A stretch of DNA of 20,634 nt from an uncultured Eubacterium sp. Its GTDB lineage: Bacteria > Bacillota > Clostridia > Lachnospirales > Lachnospiraceae. Where the stretch lies: the NCBI GenBank assembly GCA_910584065.1, contig CAJTZN010000054.1, forward strand, positions 1-20,634. Reading direction: 5' to 3'. Position numbers and translations under genes: made by a program. Positions within the stretch are counted from its first letter, which is position 1. Each line of letters opens with the position of its first letter. Below, piece after piece: positions 9,209 through 16,280 of the stretch. The notes beneath the pieces were generated by a model that saw nothing but the letters and a program-made list of their open reading frames with translations, had not been told where the DNA came from and ran no database searches.

Positions 9209-10941
9209 GCCAGAAAGAGACGTTAAAAAAGGTGATCCGCTATATCCGGAAATATGGATTTTTTCTTGTCTGTTCCCTCGTACTGGCGGCTGTCACCGTG
9301 GCGCTTACGCTGTATGTGCCGATTTTGGTCGGTGATGCCATCGATCAGATCATAGGGCCGGGAGATGTGGATTTTGCCGAGATCCGGGCGATCTTGTGGA
9401 AGATCGGCATCGCGGTGCTCATAACGATGGCGGCGCAGTGGATCATGAACGTGTGCAACAATAAGATCACGTACTGTGTCGTGCGCGATATCCGCGACGA
9501 GGCATTTCAAAAAATACAGTCGCTTCCACTGAGCTATATTGACAGTCATTCGTATGGGGAGGTCGTGAGCCGTGTGATCGCGGACGTCGATCAGTTTGCG
9601 GACGGGCTTCTCATGGGATTCACGCAGTTGTTTACCGGCGTCATCACGATACTCGGGACGCTGCTTTTCATGCTGAGTGTCAATGTGGGCATCACGCTCG
9701 TTGTCGTGCTGATCACGCCGGTATCTCTTTTGGTGGCGGCATTTATTGCGAAGCGGACGTACGAGATGTTTAAACTGCAGTCGGAGACGAGAGGCGAGCA
9801 GACGGCGCTCGTCGAGGAGATCCTCGGCAGCCAGAAAGTTGTGCAGGCGTTTGGCTATGAAAAGGACGCGCAGGAGAGATTTGACGAGATCAATGAAAGG
9901 CTCCGGGCCTGCTCGCTCCGCGGTATTTTCTTTTCGTCGATCACGAATCCGGCGACCCGCTTTGTCAACAGCCTGGTCTACGCCGGTGTCGGCATTACGG
10001 GCGCGGTGTTCGCGATCCGTGGCGGGATTTCCGTCGGGCAGCTCTCGTGTTTTCTCAGCTATGCCAACCAGTACACAAAGCCGTTTAATGAAATATCCGG
10101 CGTCGTGACCGAGTTACAAAACGCGCTGGCGTGTGCCGGACGTATTTTTGAGCTGATGGAAGAAAAGCCGCAGGTGCCGGACGGAGAGGATGCTGTTGTT
10201 TTGCAGGAAGCCGATGGAAGCGTGCAGATGGAAGACGTGTATTTTTCCTATGTCCCTGACCAGAAGCTGATCGAGGGCTTTCATCTCTCGGTGAAGCCGG
10301 GACAGCGCGTCGCGATCGTCGGGCCGACCGGGTGCGGAAAGACGACCCTCATCAACCTTCTCATGCGTTTTTATGACGTAAACAGCGGCACGATCCGGGT
10401 GAGCGGCCATGATATACGGAAGATCGTGAGAAAGAGCTTGCGGGCAAATTATGGGATGGTGCTGCAGGAAACGTGGCTGCGCCAGGGGACGATCCGGGAA
10501 AATATCGTCATGGGCAAACCGGATGCTTCGGAGGAAGAAGTGGTCCGCGCGGCGAAGGCGAGCCATGCCCACGGCTTTATCAAGCGGCTTCCGAACGGAT
10601 ACGATACGGTGATCGGAGAGGACGGTGGAAGCCTTTCCCAGGGGCAGAAGCAGCTTTTGTGTATCGCGAGGGTCATGCTCTGCCTGCCGCCGATGCTCAT
10701 TCTCGACGAAGCGACGTCCTCGATCGATACGAGGACGGAACTGCGCATCCAGAAGGCATTTTCCAATATGATGACGGGGCGCACGAGTTTCATCGTGGCG
10801 CATCGTCTCTCGACGATCCAGGAAGCGGACGTCATCCTCGTGATGAAGGACGGCCACATTATCGAACAGGGTGATCACGAGGAGCTATTGAAAAAAAATG
10901 GATTTTATGCTACGCTATATAATAGTCAGTTTGCAGTATAG
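9205..10941 (+). CDS. ABC exporter half, catalytic ATP site (heterodimer subunit 2)
   Basis: A 578-aa half-transporter paired with the preceding gene (ATGA overlap at 9205-9208). Six membrane segments lie in about residues 15-310. The NBD has Walker A GPTGCGKTTL (about 373-382), Q-loop VLQETWLRQGTIREN, signature LSQGQKQLL (about 476), Walker B MLILDEATSSID with the catalytic Glu (about 498-509) and H-loop VAHRLST (about 532). The signature has Gln for the second position of LSGGQ. In TM287/TM288-type heterodimers the subunit with intact Walker B carries exactly such an altered signature, which faces the partner's degenerate site. So the two genes together have one hydrolytic and one regulatory ATP site. 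It is the last gene before a 27-bp gap and araD. Confidence 0.93.
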   Translation: MSQKETLKKVIRYIRKYGFFLVCSLVLAAVTVALTLYVPILVGDAIDQIIGPGDVDFAEIRAILWKIGIAVLITMAAQWIMNVCNNKITYCVVRDIRDEAFQKIQSLPLSYIDSHSYGEVVSRVIADVDQFADGLLMGFTQLFTGVITILGTLLFMLSVNVGITLVVVLITPVSLLVAAFIAKRTYEMFKLQSETRGEQTALVEEILGSQKVVQAFGYEKDAQERFDEINERLRACSLRGIFFSSITNPATRFVNSLVYAGVGITGAVFAIRGGISVGQLSCFLSYANQYTKPFNEISGVVTELQNALACAGRIFELMEEKPQVPDGEDAVVLQEADGSVQMEDVYFSYVPDQKLIEGFHLSVKPGQRVAIVGPTGCGKTTLINLLMRFYDVNSGTIRVSGHDIRKIVRKSLRANYGMVLQETWLRQGTIRENIVMGKPDASEEEVVRAAKASHAHGFIKRLPNGYDTVIGEDGGSLSQGQKQLLCIARVMLCLPPMLILDEATSSIDTRTELRIQKAFSNMMTGRTSFIVAHRLSTIQEADVILVMKDGHIIEQGDHEELLKKNGFYATLYNSQFAV

Positions 10942-10968
10942 AGACAATCATAAAGGAGGATACAGGTT

Positions 10969-11664
10969 ATGTTGGAGCAATTAAAAAAAGAAGTGTATGA
11001 GGCAAATATGGAGCTTCAGGAGAAGGGGCTCGTCATCTACACATGGGGAAATGTCAGCGGCATCGACCGGGAGAATGATCTCGTGGTTATCAAGCCGAGC
11101 GGCGTGGAATACGAGGAACTGTCTCCAGAAGATATGGTAGTCGTGGACTTTAAACAGAATGTCGTGGAAGGAAAGTACCGGCCTTCGTCGGATACCGCGA
11201 CGCATATCGAGCTGTATAAGGCATATGAGAATCTGGCCGGCGTCGTACATACGCATTCGACATGGGCGGTCACGTTCGCACAGGCGGGATTGCCGATCCC
11301 GGCGTTTGGCACGACGCACGCGGATTATTTTTACGGGGAGATCCCGTGTACGAGGGATCTGACGGCTGCGGAGATCAGTGAGGCGTATGAAAAAAATACC
11401 GGTCTTGTTATCATCGAGACGATCGGGGAAAACGATCCGATGGAAGTGCCGGGCATCGTCGTGAAAAACCACGGCCCGTTTACGTGGGGAGATTCTCCGG
11501 CGAACGCGGTATACAACGCGGTCGTACTTGATAAGGTAGCGGAGATGGCGCACCACACGCTGACGCTCAATCCGAATGTGAAACCGGCGCCGCAGTACCT
11601 TTTGGATAAGCATTATTTCAGAAAACACGGAGAAAATGCGTATTATGGACAGGGAGGCATTTGA
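10969..11664 (+). CDS. araD: L-ribulose-5-phosphate 4-epimerase
   Basis: Cytoplasmic zinc enzyme that interconverts L-ribulose 5-phosphate and D-xylulose 5-phosphate, the step linking L-arabinose breakdown to the pentose phosphate pathway. At 231 aa it matches E. coli AraD in length. Visible family features: TWGNVSG (25-31), KPSGVEYEEL (42-51), RPSSDTATHIELY (71-83), HTHS with zinc ligands His94 and His96, GTTHADYFYGEIPCTR (114-129) and NHGPFTWG with the third zinc ligand His168. The GTTHADYF signature fits AraD/UlaF better than fuculose aldolase. AAAGGAGG at 10952-10959 precedes ATG 10969. No araA or araB is in the window, so araD stands alone behind the exporter genes. The next gene overlaps its 3' end by 29 bp. 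Confidence 0.93.
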   Translation: MLEQLKKEVYEANMELQEKGLVIYTWGNVSGIDRENDLVVIKPSGVEYEELSPEDMVVVDFKQNVVEGKYRPSSDTATHIELYKAYENLAGVVHTHSTWAVTFAQAGLPIPAFGTTHADYFYGEIPCTRDLTAAEISEAYEKNTGLVIIETIGENDPMEVPGIVVKNHGPFTWGDSPANAVYNAVVLDKVAEMAHHTLTLNPNVKPAPQYLLDKHYFRKHGENAYYGQGGI

Positions 11665-12385
11665 CCGGGCCATCCGGGAAATCGTTTACGAAGAGCGTGA
11701 GCGGTACGGCATCGGTACGTTATCGGAAAAGACCGTGCACGCGGTCGTGAAACATTATTTGGAACCGAATGCGGACTATCATGAAGTGCCGCTGGAGGGG
11801 TTTGTGGCTGATATATTCCGGGACGAGACCGTCACCGAAATACAGACTGCGAATTTTAATAAGCTGCGGCGGAAACTGGAACGGTTTCTGCCGCTTTATC
11901 CAGTTACGATCGTTTATCCCGTTCCGGCGACGAAGTGGGTCATCTGGGTCGATCCGGAAACCGGACTCGAGGTGAGCAAACGGAAGTCGCCGAAAAAGGG
12001 AAGTCCGTATCAGGCATTCCGGGAGTTGTACCGCATCAAGCCGTTTTTAGCACATCCGAACCTGCGCGTGCTGTTTCTTTTTATCGATATGGAGGAGACG
12101 AAACTGCTCGACGGCTGGAGCCGCGATAAAAAACGCGGCGCCACGAAACACGACCGGATCCCGGTGGGACTCGTCGATGAGATGCTTTTGGAGCGTGTGG
12201 AGGATTACCGCATGATGATCCCGCCCGAACTATCGAATTTTACGACGAGGGAGTACGCAAAGAGTACGAAGATCCCACTGGGGCAGGCGCAGACGGCGCT
12301 GAATATCTTTCATTTTCTGGAGGTTGTCGAGCGGGTGGGGAAGCAGGGGAATTCTTATTTGTATGAGGTGAGAGAAGAGAGATGA
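11636..12385 (+). CDS. Conserved protein of unknown function; nuclease-like N-half plus winged-helix-like C-end
   Basis: A 249-aa soluble protein that I recognise only as a conserved Clostridia-type hypothetical. The middle has a strand-helix pattern with acidic residues: HEVPLEGFVADIF (Asp59) then TVTEIQTANFNKLRRKL (Glu68, Gln70, Lys76/80). The spacing resembles a PD-(D/E)xK fold with ExQ instead of ExK; this is inference. Next come YPVTIVYPVPATKWVIWVD and the basic KRKSPKKGSPYQAFRELYRI. The last 45 residues (FTTREYAKSTKIPLGQAQTA to VERVGKQGNSYLYEV) look like a winged helix-turn-helix. The ATG at 11636 has GGAG 4 bp upstream inside araD; ATG 11645 is an alternative start. The stop overlaps the next start (ATGA). 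No signal peptide or membrane segment is seen. Confidence 0.75.
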   Translation: MRIMDREAFDRAIREIVYEERERYGIGTLSEKTVHAVVKHYLEPNADYHEVPLEGFVADIFRDETVTEIQTANFNKLRRKLERFLPLYPVTIVYPVPATKWVIWVDPETGLEVSKRKSPKKGSPYQAFRELYRIKPFLAHPNLRVLFLFIDMEETKLLDGWSRDKKRGATKHDRIPVGLVDEMLLERVEDYRMMIPPELSNFTTREYAKSTKIPLGQAQTALNIFHFLEVVERVGKQGNSYLYEVREER

Positions 12386-12819
12386 GCGAACAGAATCGTT
12401 CTTATGGTTTTTGGATCCTATTTTGTATCAATATCTGCCTGGCTGCCTGCTTTGGTCTGTTTTGGAGCGGCATATCCATTGTATTTTCTTTTTTCTTTAT
12501 TTGGCTAAATGCGTATTTGTTTGCTGGGGAAATGAAAAAAATGCTTGTTCTGGATGCTGTATTTCTAGCATTTATGCAGGCAGGGGCATGGATTTCGTAT
12601 GTTAAGTGGCTGGGGCAGGAGGAAGCGATAGACAATATAAGTGCGGGTCTACTTCAGCTTATTTATGTGTTAACACTCTATTTTAATGTGTGCCTGATCC
12701 TCTTCTTTACAGCAAACAATCTGATCAGGCAGAAAAGAAAAAAAGCGGCGAGTGTTGCAGCGGGTATTGCTATGTTCCAAATCGTATTTTTCGTCTGGGC
12801 ATTTTGGATGGTCAGCTGA
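12382..12819 (+). CDS. Small polytopic membrane protein of unknown function
   Basis: A 145-aa, very hydrophobic protein with about four to five membrane segments: WILFCINICLAACFGLFW, ISIVFSFFFIWLNAYLFAG, MLVLDAVFLAFMQAGAWIS, LIYVLTLYFNVCLILFFTA, and a C-terminal helix ending VFFVWAFWMVS. A basic loop (RQKRKKAA) separates the last two. No family was recognised and no charged catalytic residues stand out inside the helices. It is translationally coupled to the preceding 249-aa gene (ATGA at 12382-12385) and is followed by two terminators, so it is the last gene of the + strand run. A/T-rich codons are more frequent here than in the genes before it. Confidence 0.75.
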   Translation: MSEQNRSYGFWILFCINICLAACFGLFWSGISIVFSFFFIWLNAYLFAGEMKKMLVLDAVFLAFMQAGAWISYVKWLGQEEAIDNISAGLLQLIYVLTLYFNVCLILFFTANNLIRQKRKKAASVAAGIAMFQIVFFVWAFWMVS

Positions 12820-12860
12820 ATTGGGAAGGCGCTTTGCTTTTATGACAATGTCTGTCAGTT

Positions 12861-12888
12861 ATGCCATAATGATGGCATTTTCATTTTT
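12861..12888 (+). terminator. Rho-independent terminator after the small membrane protein gene
   Basis: Perfect 7-bp stem ATGCCAT / ATGGCAT (12861-12867, 12872-12878) with loop AATG, followed by TTTTCATTTTT. It lies 41 bp after the stop at 12819. Confidence 0.7.
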
Positions 12889-12924
12889 ACAAACCAAGTC
12901 CGGCTGACGAAATAAAAAAATTAG

Positions 12925-12971
12925 AAAAAAGCAGGTAACTATGCCAGAAACAAAGTTACCTGCTCTTTTTT
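12925..12971. terminator. Bidirectional Rho-independent terminator
   Basis: Perfect 10-bp stem GCAGGTAACT / AGTTACCTGC (12931-12940 and 12954-12963) with an A-run before it and TCTTTTTT after it, so it works on both strands. On the minus strand it lies about 27 bp after the stop codon of the anti-sigma gene fragment (12991), so it is probably the original terminator of that sigma/anti-sigma operon. Confidence 0.85.
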
Positions 12972-12990
12972 AGGAAATTTAATGAATTTC

Positions 12991-13296
12991 CTATTTATTG
13001 TCTTGCTCAAACAATTCTACCGGTCCCCATTCACGCAATTCATAATCTTCTATCCGGAAGAAGAATTCTGTAATATAGCCAGCTTCGCTCATCTGTTTAA
13101 ATTCGGCGTTTCCGTGCTCATCGGTCTTGACGTCGGTGTAATCAATGAACAGCCAGGATATCCCGTCGGTGGATTCGTCTGGGTTTTTGTCGAACTTGTA
13201 ATCGTCGATTGCGATTTTCCGGCCGGCTGCTACTTTCCTTATGTCTTCTGTCGAGCAGAGGATCCCCTCTTTCCATACGCCGTCCAGTTTTTGCGC
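12991..13296 (-). pseudogene. Anti-sigma factor C-terminal fragment (duplicate of 18919-19224)
   Basis: A 306-bp segment nearly identical to 18919-19224, the last 101 codons of the intact anti-sigma gene (residues 192-292). It keeps the frame (EGVWKEGILCSTEDIRKVAA to VELFEQDNK) and the same TAG stop, with only about a dozen scattered base changes. Homology stops abruptly at 13296, inside codon 192 of the gene, with no start codon, signal or membrane segment. The 12991-13320 frame extends a few codons past the homology (MFSSSFIPA), which is chance sequence. The matching 5' piece of this second copy lies at 18029-18242, about 4.75 kb away. Confidence 0.9.
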
Positions 13297-13300
13297 AGGT

Positions 13301-13498
13301 ATGAAAGAGGATGAGAACAAAAGATGGCGTACGACAGGATTGAGAAAAAGGGATGAGGAAAAACTAATAAAAGATTTTTGGGATACGATAAATAATCCAC
13401 GAAAAGTTAGTATTAATATATTGTCAGATGATGATGTGAAGACCTATGAATCAGGTAATCCATCTCTGGTGCTACTCATTGCCATCACGGTCTTTTAA
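13301..13498 (+). pseudogene. N-terminal piece of an unrecognised, decayed gene
   Basis: Reading from ATG 13301, just past the end of the anti-sigma homology, gives a 65-codon frame: a basic, charged N-terminus, then EEKLIKDFWDTINNPRKVS and INILSDDDVKTYESGNP, which looks like real protein sequence. It then runs into a short hydrophobic tail and a stop at 13496-13498. A good peptide resumes in a different frame from about 13507 (DAIKLDFEREWQSRHLFAKK), suggesting a frameshifted or rearranged gene. No Shine-Dalgarno sequence belongs clearly to this ATG. I do not recognise the family. Confidence 0.35.
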
Positions 13499-13506
13499 TG
13501 AGATGC

Positions 13507-13828
13507 CATAAAACTGGATTTTGAACGAGAGTGGCAATCTAGACACCTATTTGCCAAAAAACGATGGGTATCAGCCATATCCGATATATTGGTGGAGGTG
13601 AAGCCCGATGCTATTGCTCAGAAATTAGTGGAATCGGATTTACATAAAATGTCTTCTCTTCATTTCGATGATAATGATACGGATTTGGAAATTAGCCGGA
13701 ACAGGGATAAAATTAGGATTCAGCTGAGCGAGAGGGAATTGAAGCGGGTAAGGTGCAGCAGTTTACAGAAATGTATCAAGCGTATGGAGATATGGCGCCA
13801 GTCGTGGATGCTTAGGAATGCTTTTTGA
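13507..13828 (+). pseudogene. Continuation of the decayed gene, frameshifted
   Basis: The frame from 13507 is open to 13828: KLDFEREWQSRHLFAKKRWV, then VKPDAIAQKLVESDLHKMSS, then an acidic stretch. Near 13735 the natural-looking peptide moves to another frame (EGIEAGKVQQFTEMYQAYGD, ending in a stop at 13813-13815), a second sign of frameshift. TTG 13589, preceded only by weak purines, is the earliest usable start in this frame. Fragments without a complete domain are most likely remains of one or two accessory genes. Function unknown. Confidence 0.35.
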
Positions 13829-13845
13829 ATACAAAAGCATTTTTT
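13818..13845 (+). terminator. Terminator-like hairpin after the decayed gene
   Basis: Stem ATGCTTTT / AAAAGCAT (13818-13825, 13833-13840) with a 7-nt loop, followed by TTTTT. The stem is perfect but A/T-rich, so activity is uncertain. Its place just after a stop in the decayed frame suggests it ended that gene. Confidence 0.5.
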
Positions 13846-14110
13846 GTCCAGAAGGAGGGTCAATGGGCGGGCGATTATCAATTGTATGCGCCTTCAGTGG
13901 CGTCTCCAGCGAACAAGGAGGTCATGAAGGGAAATACAACTTCTGCTAAAAAAGAGATTGAGGTGAAAATTAACGAGAGAGGGAGTAAGAAAGAGGTTTC
14001 TATCTATCAAAGGCCAGTTGAAAAGGCAAAAATAGTATTGAAATTCCATGGGAAGGGAAAGATTATTTATAAGAATAAGTGGAAGAAGGGGAAGAAAGAA
14101 AAAGACCTGG
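13846..14110 (+). other. Gap of doubtful coding content before the que promoter
   Basis: A lysine-rich frame (13825-14181, 118 codons from a TTG) crosses this stretch, but it starts inside the hairpin above and its 3' end runs through the que promoter and aptamer, so I do not call it a gene. A short frame from ATG 13863 (28 codons, MGGRLSIVCAFSGV at its start) follows AGGAGGGTCA and may be the broken start of a lost gene. Confidence 0.3.
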
Positions 14111-14139
14111 TTGAAAATCAGCGCAAACTGTGCTACAAT
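14111..14139 (+). promoter_or_regulatory. Sigma-A promoter of the que operon
   Basis: TTGAAA at 14111-14116 and TACAAT at 14134-14139 with exactly 17 bp between them, and a TG one base before the -10 (extended -10, TGCTACAAT). Predicted start of transcription is about 14146, only a few bases before the aptamer. Confidence 0.8.
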
Positions 14140-14149
14140 AGTCCAGCAA

Positions 14150-14193
14150 GAGACAGTTCGTTTGTACCATCCTGTCTATAAACAAAACCAGGA
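14150..14193 (+). ncRNA. Candidate preQ1-I riboswitch aptamer
   Basis: Directly after the predicted transcription start lies a 6-bp stem AGACAG / CTGTCT (14151-14156, 14172-14177) with a 15-nt loop starting TTCG and containing GTACC, then an A-rich single strand ATAAACAAAACCAGG (14178-14192). The small stem, pyrimidine-rich loop and A-rich tail that folds back are the H-type pseudoknot layout of class I preQ1 riboswitches. The tail closely resembles the AACAAAACAAGG of the Thermoanaerobacter preQ1 aptamer. Position upstream of queD-queE-folE-queC-queF supports the call. The exact P2 pairing could not be fixed by eye. Confidence 0.65.
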
Positions 14194-14217
14194 CTGCTGA
14201 TATGGATCAATCATAGG

Positions 14218-14247
14218 AATCGGGCAGACTGCGGTCTGCCCGATTTT
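14218..14247 (+). terminator. Attenuator-like hairpin in the que leader
   Basis: Perfect 12-bp stem AATCGGGCAGAC / GTCTGCCCGATT with loop TGCG (14218-14229, 14234-14245), followed by only a short U run (TT, then GGC). It lies between the aptamer and the queD ribosome binding site, as expected for the expression platform of a transcriptional riboswitch. The weak U-tract leaves translation-level or other roles open. Confidence 0.6.
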
Positions 14248-14271
14248 GGCTGTATATGTATAGGAGGAGAG

Positions 14272-14691
14272 ATGTATCAACTTACGATTGAGCAAAGTTT
14301 TGACGCGGCCCATTTTCTGGCAGAATATCGAGGAAAATGCGGGAATATTCATGGACACCGATGGAGGGTGCTCTTAGAAATCGAGACGGAGGCTTTGCAG
14401 GAAAATGACCAGGAACGGGGAATGTGTGTGGATTTTTCCGTGCTGAAGGAAGAATTGAAGAAGATTGTGGACAGGCTGGATCATAATTTTCTGATTGAGA
14501 GGGGTACTCTGAAAGACAAGACCTTGGAAGCGTTAGAGGAGGAGGGGTTTTGCCTGGTGGAACTGCCTTTCCGTCCCACGGCGGAGAATTTTGCCAAGTA
14601 TTTTTATGATCTGCTGGCGGAAAGGGGGCATCCCGTGTCTATGGTAAAGGTGTATGAGACCCCGAATAATTGTGCGGCATACAGGGTGTGA
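14272..14691 (+). CDS. queD: 6-carboxy-5,6,7,8-tetrahydropterin synthase
   Basis: QueD converts 7,8-dihydroneopterin triphosphate to 6-carboxytetrahydropterin, the second step from GTP to queuosine's preQ0 base. At 139 aa it is a normal T-fold member. Visible: FDAAHFL with zinc ligand His14, CGNIHGHRW with catalytic Cys23 and zinc ligands His27 and His29, DFS at 54-56, LDHNFL with Asp70-His71, PTAENFAKYFYD, and the C-terminal VYETPNN with Glu129 that binds the pterin. ATG 14272 has GGAGGAG about 5 bp upstream. It is the first gene of the que operon, 25 bp after the attenuator-like hairpin. Confidence 0.95.
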   Translation: MYQLTIEQSFDAAHFLAEYRGKCGNIHGHRWRVLLEIETEALQENDQERGMCVDFSVLKEELKKIVDRLDHNFLIERGTLKDKTLEALEEEGFCLVELPFRPTAENFAKYFYDLLAERGHPVSMVKVYETPNNCAAYRV

Positions 14692-14763
14692 AGGGTTGGC
14701 GGCCATGAAAGTAAATGAGGCATAATATGGGAAATAAATTACAAGGGGCATTCAGGAGGAGAT

Positions 14764-15444
14764 ATGGACGCAAGGCAAGAACCATCCTATCAGGTGGTTG
14801 AGATTTTTCAGAGCATTAACGGGGAAGGACAGCGGGCAGGAGAGCGGGCGGCCTTTGTGAGGATGAAGGGCTGCAACTTAGCATGCTCTTACTGTGATAC
14901 CAGTTGGGCAAATGAGCCGGAGGCATCTTTTCGGAATATGGGGATAGGGGAGATTCTGGACAAGCTGTCAGAATTTCATGTGAAGAATGTGACGGTCACC
15001 GGGGGAGAACCGTTGGTGCAAAAGGAGATTGTCCTTTTGCTTAAGGCGTTAGCAGAGGCGGGATATCGGGTGGAAGTTGAGACCAATGGAAGCGTGCCGC
15101 TGGAGCCTTTTCGGAATATTTCTTCGGAGATTGCATTTACCGTGGATTATAAATTGCCGGGAAGCGGCATGGAAGAACGGATGCTTAGGGAGAATTTCCG
15201 GGGGCTGGCAGCGAAGGATACGGTGAAATTCGTGGTGTCTGACAGGGCAGACCTGGAAAAGGCCTATGAAGTGTGCGAGAGGGAACTGTCGGATTGCCGT
15301 GGGGCAGTGTATTTGAGCCCGGTGTTTGGAAGGATTGAACCGGAGGAAATGGTGGCATTTATGACGGAGAGGAAGTGGAATCGTGCCAGGCTGCAGATTC
15401 AGTTGCACAAGGTGATTTGGGACCCAGAGGCAAGGGGGGTCTAA
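14764..15444 (+). CDS. queE: 7-carboxy-7-deazaguanine synthase, radical SAM
   Basis: QueE rearranges 6-carboxytetrahydropterin to 7-carboxy-7-deazaguanine using S-adenosylmethionine and a [4Fe-4S] cluster. The cluster cysteines form CNLACSYCDTSW (Cys37, Cys41, Cys44: CX3CX2C), followed by the radical SAM glycine motif VTGGEPL (80-83). The N-terminal VEIFQSINGEGQRAGERAAF is the QueE substrate/SAM signature. The C-terminal part (VYLSPVFGRIEPEEMVAFM and LQIQLHKVIWDP) matches the family end. Length is 226 aa. AGGAGG sits about 5 bp before ATG 14764. There is a 72-bp gap after queD and a 134-bp gap before folE in which I see no gene, promoter or hairpin. Confidence 0.95.
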   Translation: MDARQEPSYQVVEIFQSINGEGQRAGERAAFVRMKGCNLACSYCDTSWANEPEASFRNMGIGEILDKLSEFHVKNVTVTGGEPLVQKEIVLLLKALAEAGYRVEVETNGSVPLEPFRNISSEIAFTVDYKLPGSGMEERMLRENFRGLAAKDTVKFVVSDRADLEKAYEVCERELSDCRGAVYLSPVFGRIEPEEMVAFMTERKWNRARLQIQLHKVIWDPEARGV

Positions 15445-15578
15445 AGAGTGAAAGGTGCGAAGTATTCCATAGCGCAAAAAAGATCATGTTCATACTGGCG
15501 AAACTGGCATGGTTGAATGCGTGTAAGAGTCTGCAAGGGAATCTTTCTCACATAGAATAGCATAAGTGGAGGTTAGAT

Positions 15579-16160
15579 ATGGCGATAGATACGAAAGCGA
15601 TTAAGGAGCATGTGCGGGGCATTTTGGCAGCCTTGGGGGACGATCCCGAAAGGGAGGGATTGCGGGAGACGCCTGACAGGGTGGCGAGAATGTATGAGGA
15701 AGTATTTGAGGGAATGAATTATTCCAATCACGAAATCGCCCAGATGTTTTCCAAGACATTCTCGGAGGAGATGGATTTCCAGGAAAATAGGCAGGACATG
15801 GTGCTGGTCAGGGATATTGACATTTTCAGCTACTGCGAGCATCATCTGGCGCTGATGTATGATATGAAAGTCACCGTGGCCTATCTGCCCAAGGGCAGGG
15901 TAATCGGGCTCAGCAAGATTGCCAGAGTGGCGGATATGGTGGGGAAACGGTTGCAGCTGCAGGAGAGAATCGGTGCGGATATTGCGGAGATCTTGCAGGA
16001 AATCTTGGGCAGCGAGGATGTGGCAGTGGTGATTCAGGGCATCCACAGCTGCATGTCTGCCAGGGGGATTAAGAAGGCATCGGCTACCACGAAGACTTAT
16101 ACCTTGCGGGGGGCATTTCAAGAGAATCAGTTTTTGCAGATGCGGTTGGAGAAGGGATAA
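15579..16160 (+). CDS. folE: GTP cyclohydrolase I
   Basis: FolE opens GTP to 7,8-dihydroneopterin triphosphate, the entry step shared by folate and queuosine synthesis. The 193-aa protein has the type I motifs: RETPDRVARMYEEVF (about 28-42), DIFSYCEHHL with zinc ligands Cys86 and His89, PKGRVIGLSKIARV, and GIHSCMSARGI with the third zinc ligand Cys158, ending KTYTLRGAF. ATG 15579 follows GTGGAGG at good distance. Its place between queE and queC suggests this copy feeds queuosine precursor synthesis; a separate folate copy could exist elsewhere. The 120 bp after it contain only a weak AAGGG/CCCTT hairpin. Confidence 0.95.
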   Translation: MAIDTKAIKEHVRGILAALGDDPEREGLRETPDRVARMYEEVFEGMNYSNHEIAQMFSKTFSEEMDFQENRQDMVLVRDIDIFSYCEHHLALMYDMKVTVAYLPKGRVIGLSKIARVADMVGKRLQLQERIGADIAEILQEILGSEDVAVVIQGIHSCMSARGIKKASATTKTYTLRGAFQENQFLQMRLEKG

Positions 16161-16280
16161 GATGAGTTAGGAAGGGATTGGCCCTTCTTAAAGAGATATT
16201 GGCGATGATTCAAAACTGCTGCGGGGAGCTGATTGGCATGGCAGTGAATATATGCGGATGAAAGAGAGGAAGTTAGACTT

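Noticed and set aside
10114..10878. 254-codon open frame on the minus strand within the second ABC gene
   Set aside because: It lies wholly inside a gene with clear Walker A, signature and Walker B motifs, has no ribosome binding site, and its composition (rich in His, Arg, Asp) is typical of an antisense shadow.
10981..11673. 230-codon minus-strand frame covering almost all of araD
   Set aside because: Antisense mirror of a well-supported enzyme gene; no start signal and no recognisable motifs.
12982..13314. Plus-strand frame (IVLLKQFYRSPFTQFIIF) that recurs at 18901-19191
   Set aside because: It looks conserved only because the underlying anti-sigma segment is duplicated. The minus-strand reading explains the sequence and keeps the frame to the real stop.
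13825..14181. 118-codon lysine-rich frame upstream of queD
   Set aside because: It starts from a TTG inside a hairpin, has no ribosome binding site, and its end overlaps the que promoter, the transcription start and the aptamer.
15445..15578. Possible extra small gene or second promoter in the 134-bp gap before folE
   Set aside because: No frame with a ribosome binding site, no convincing -35/-10 pair and no stable hairpin was seen.
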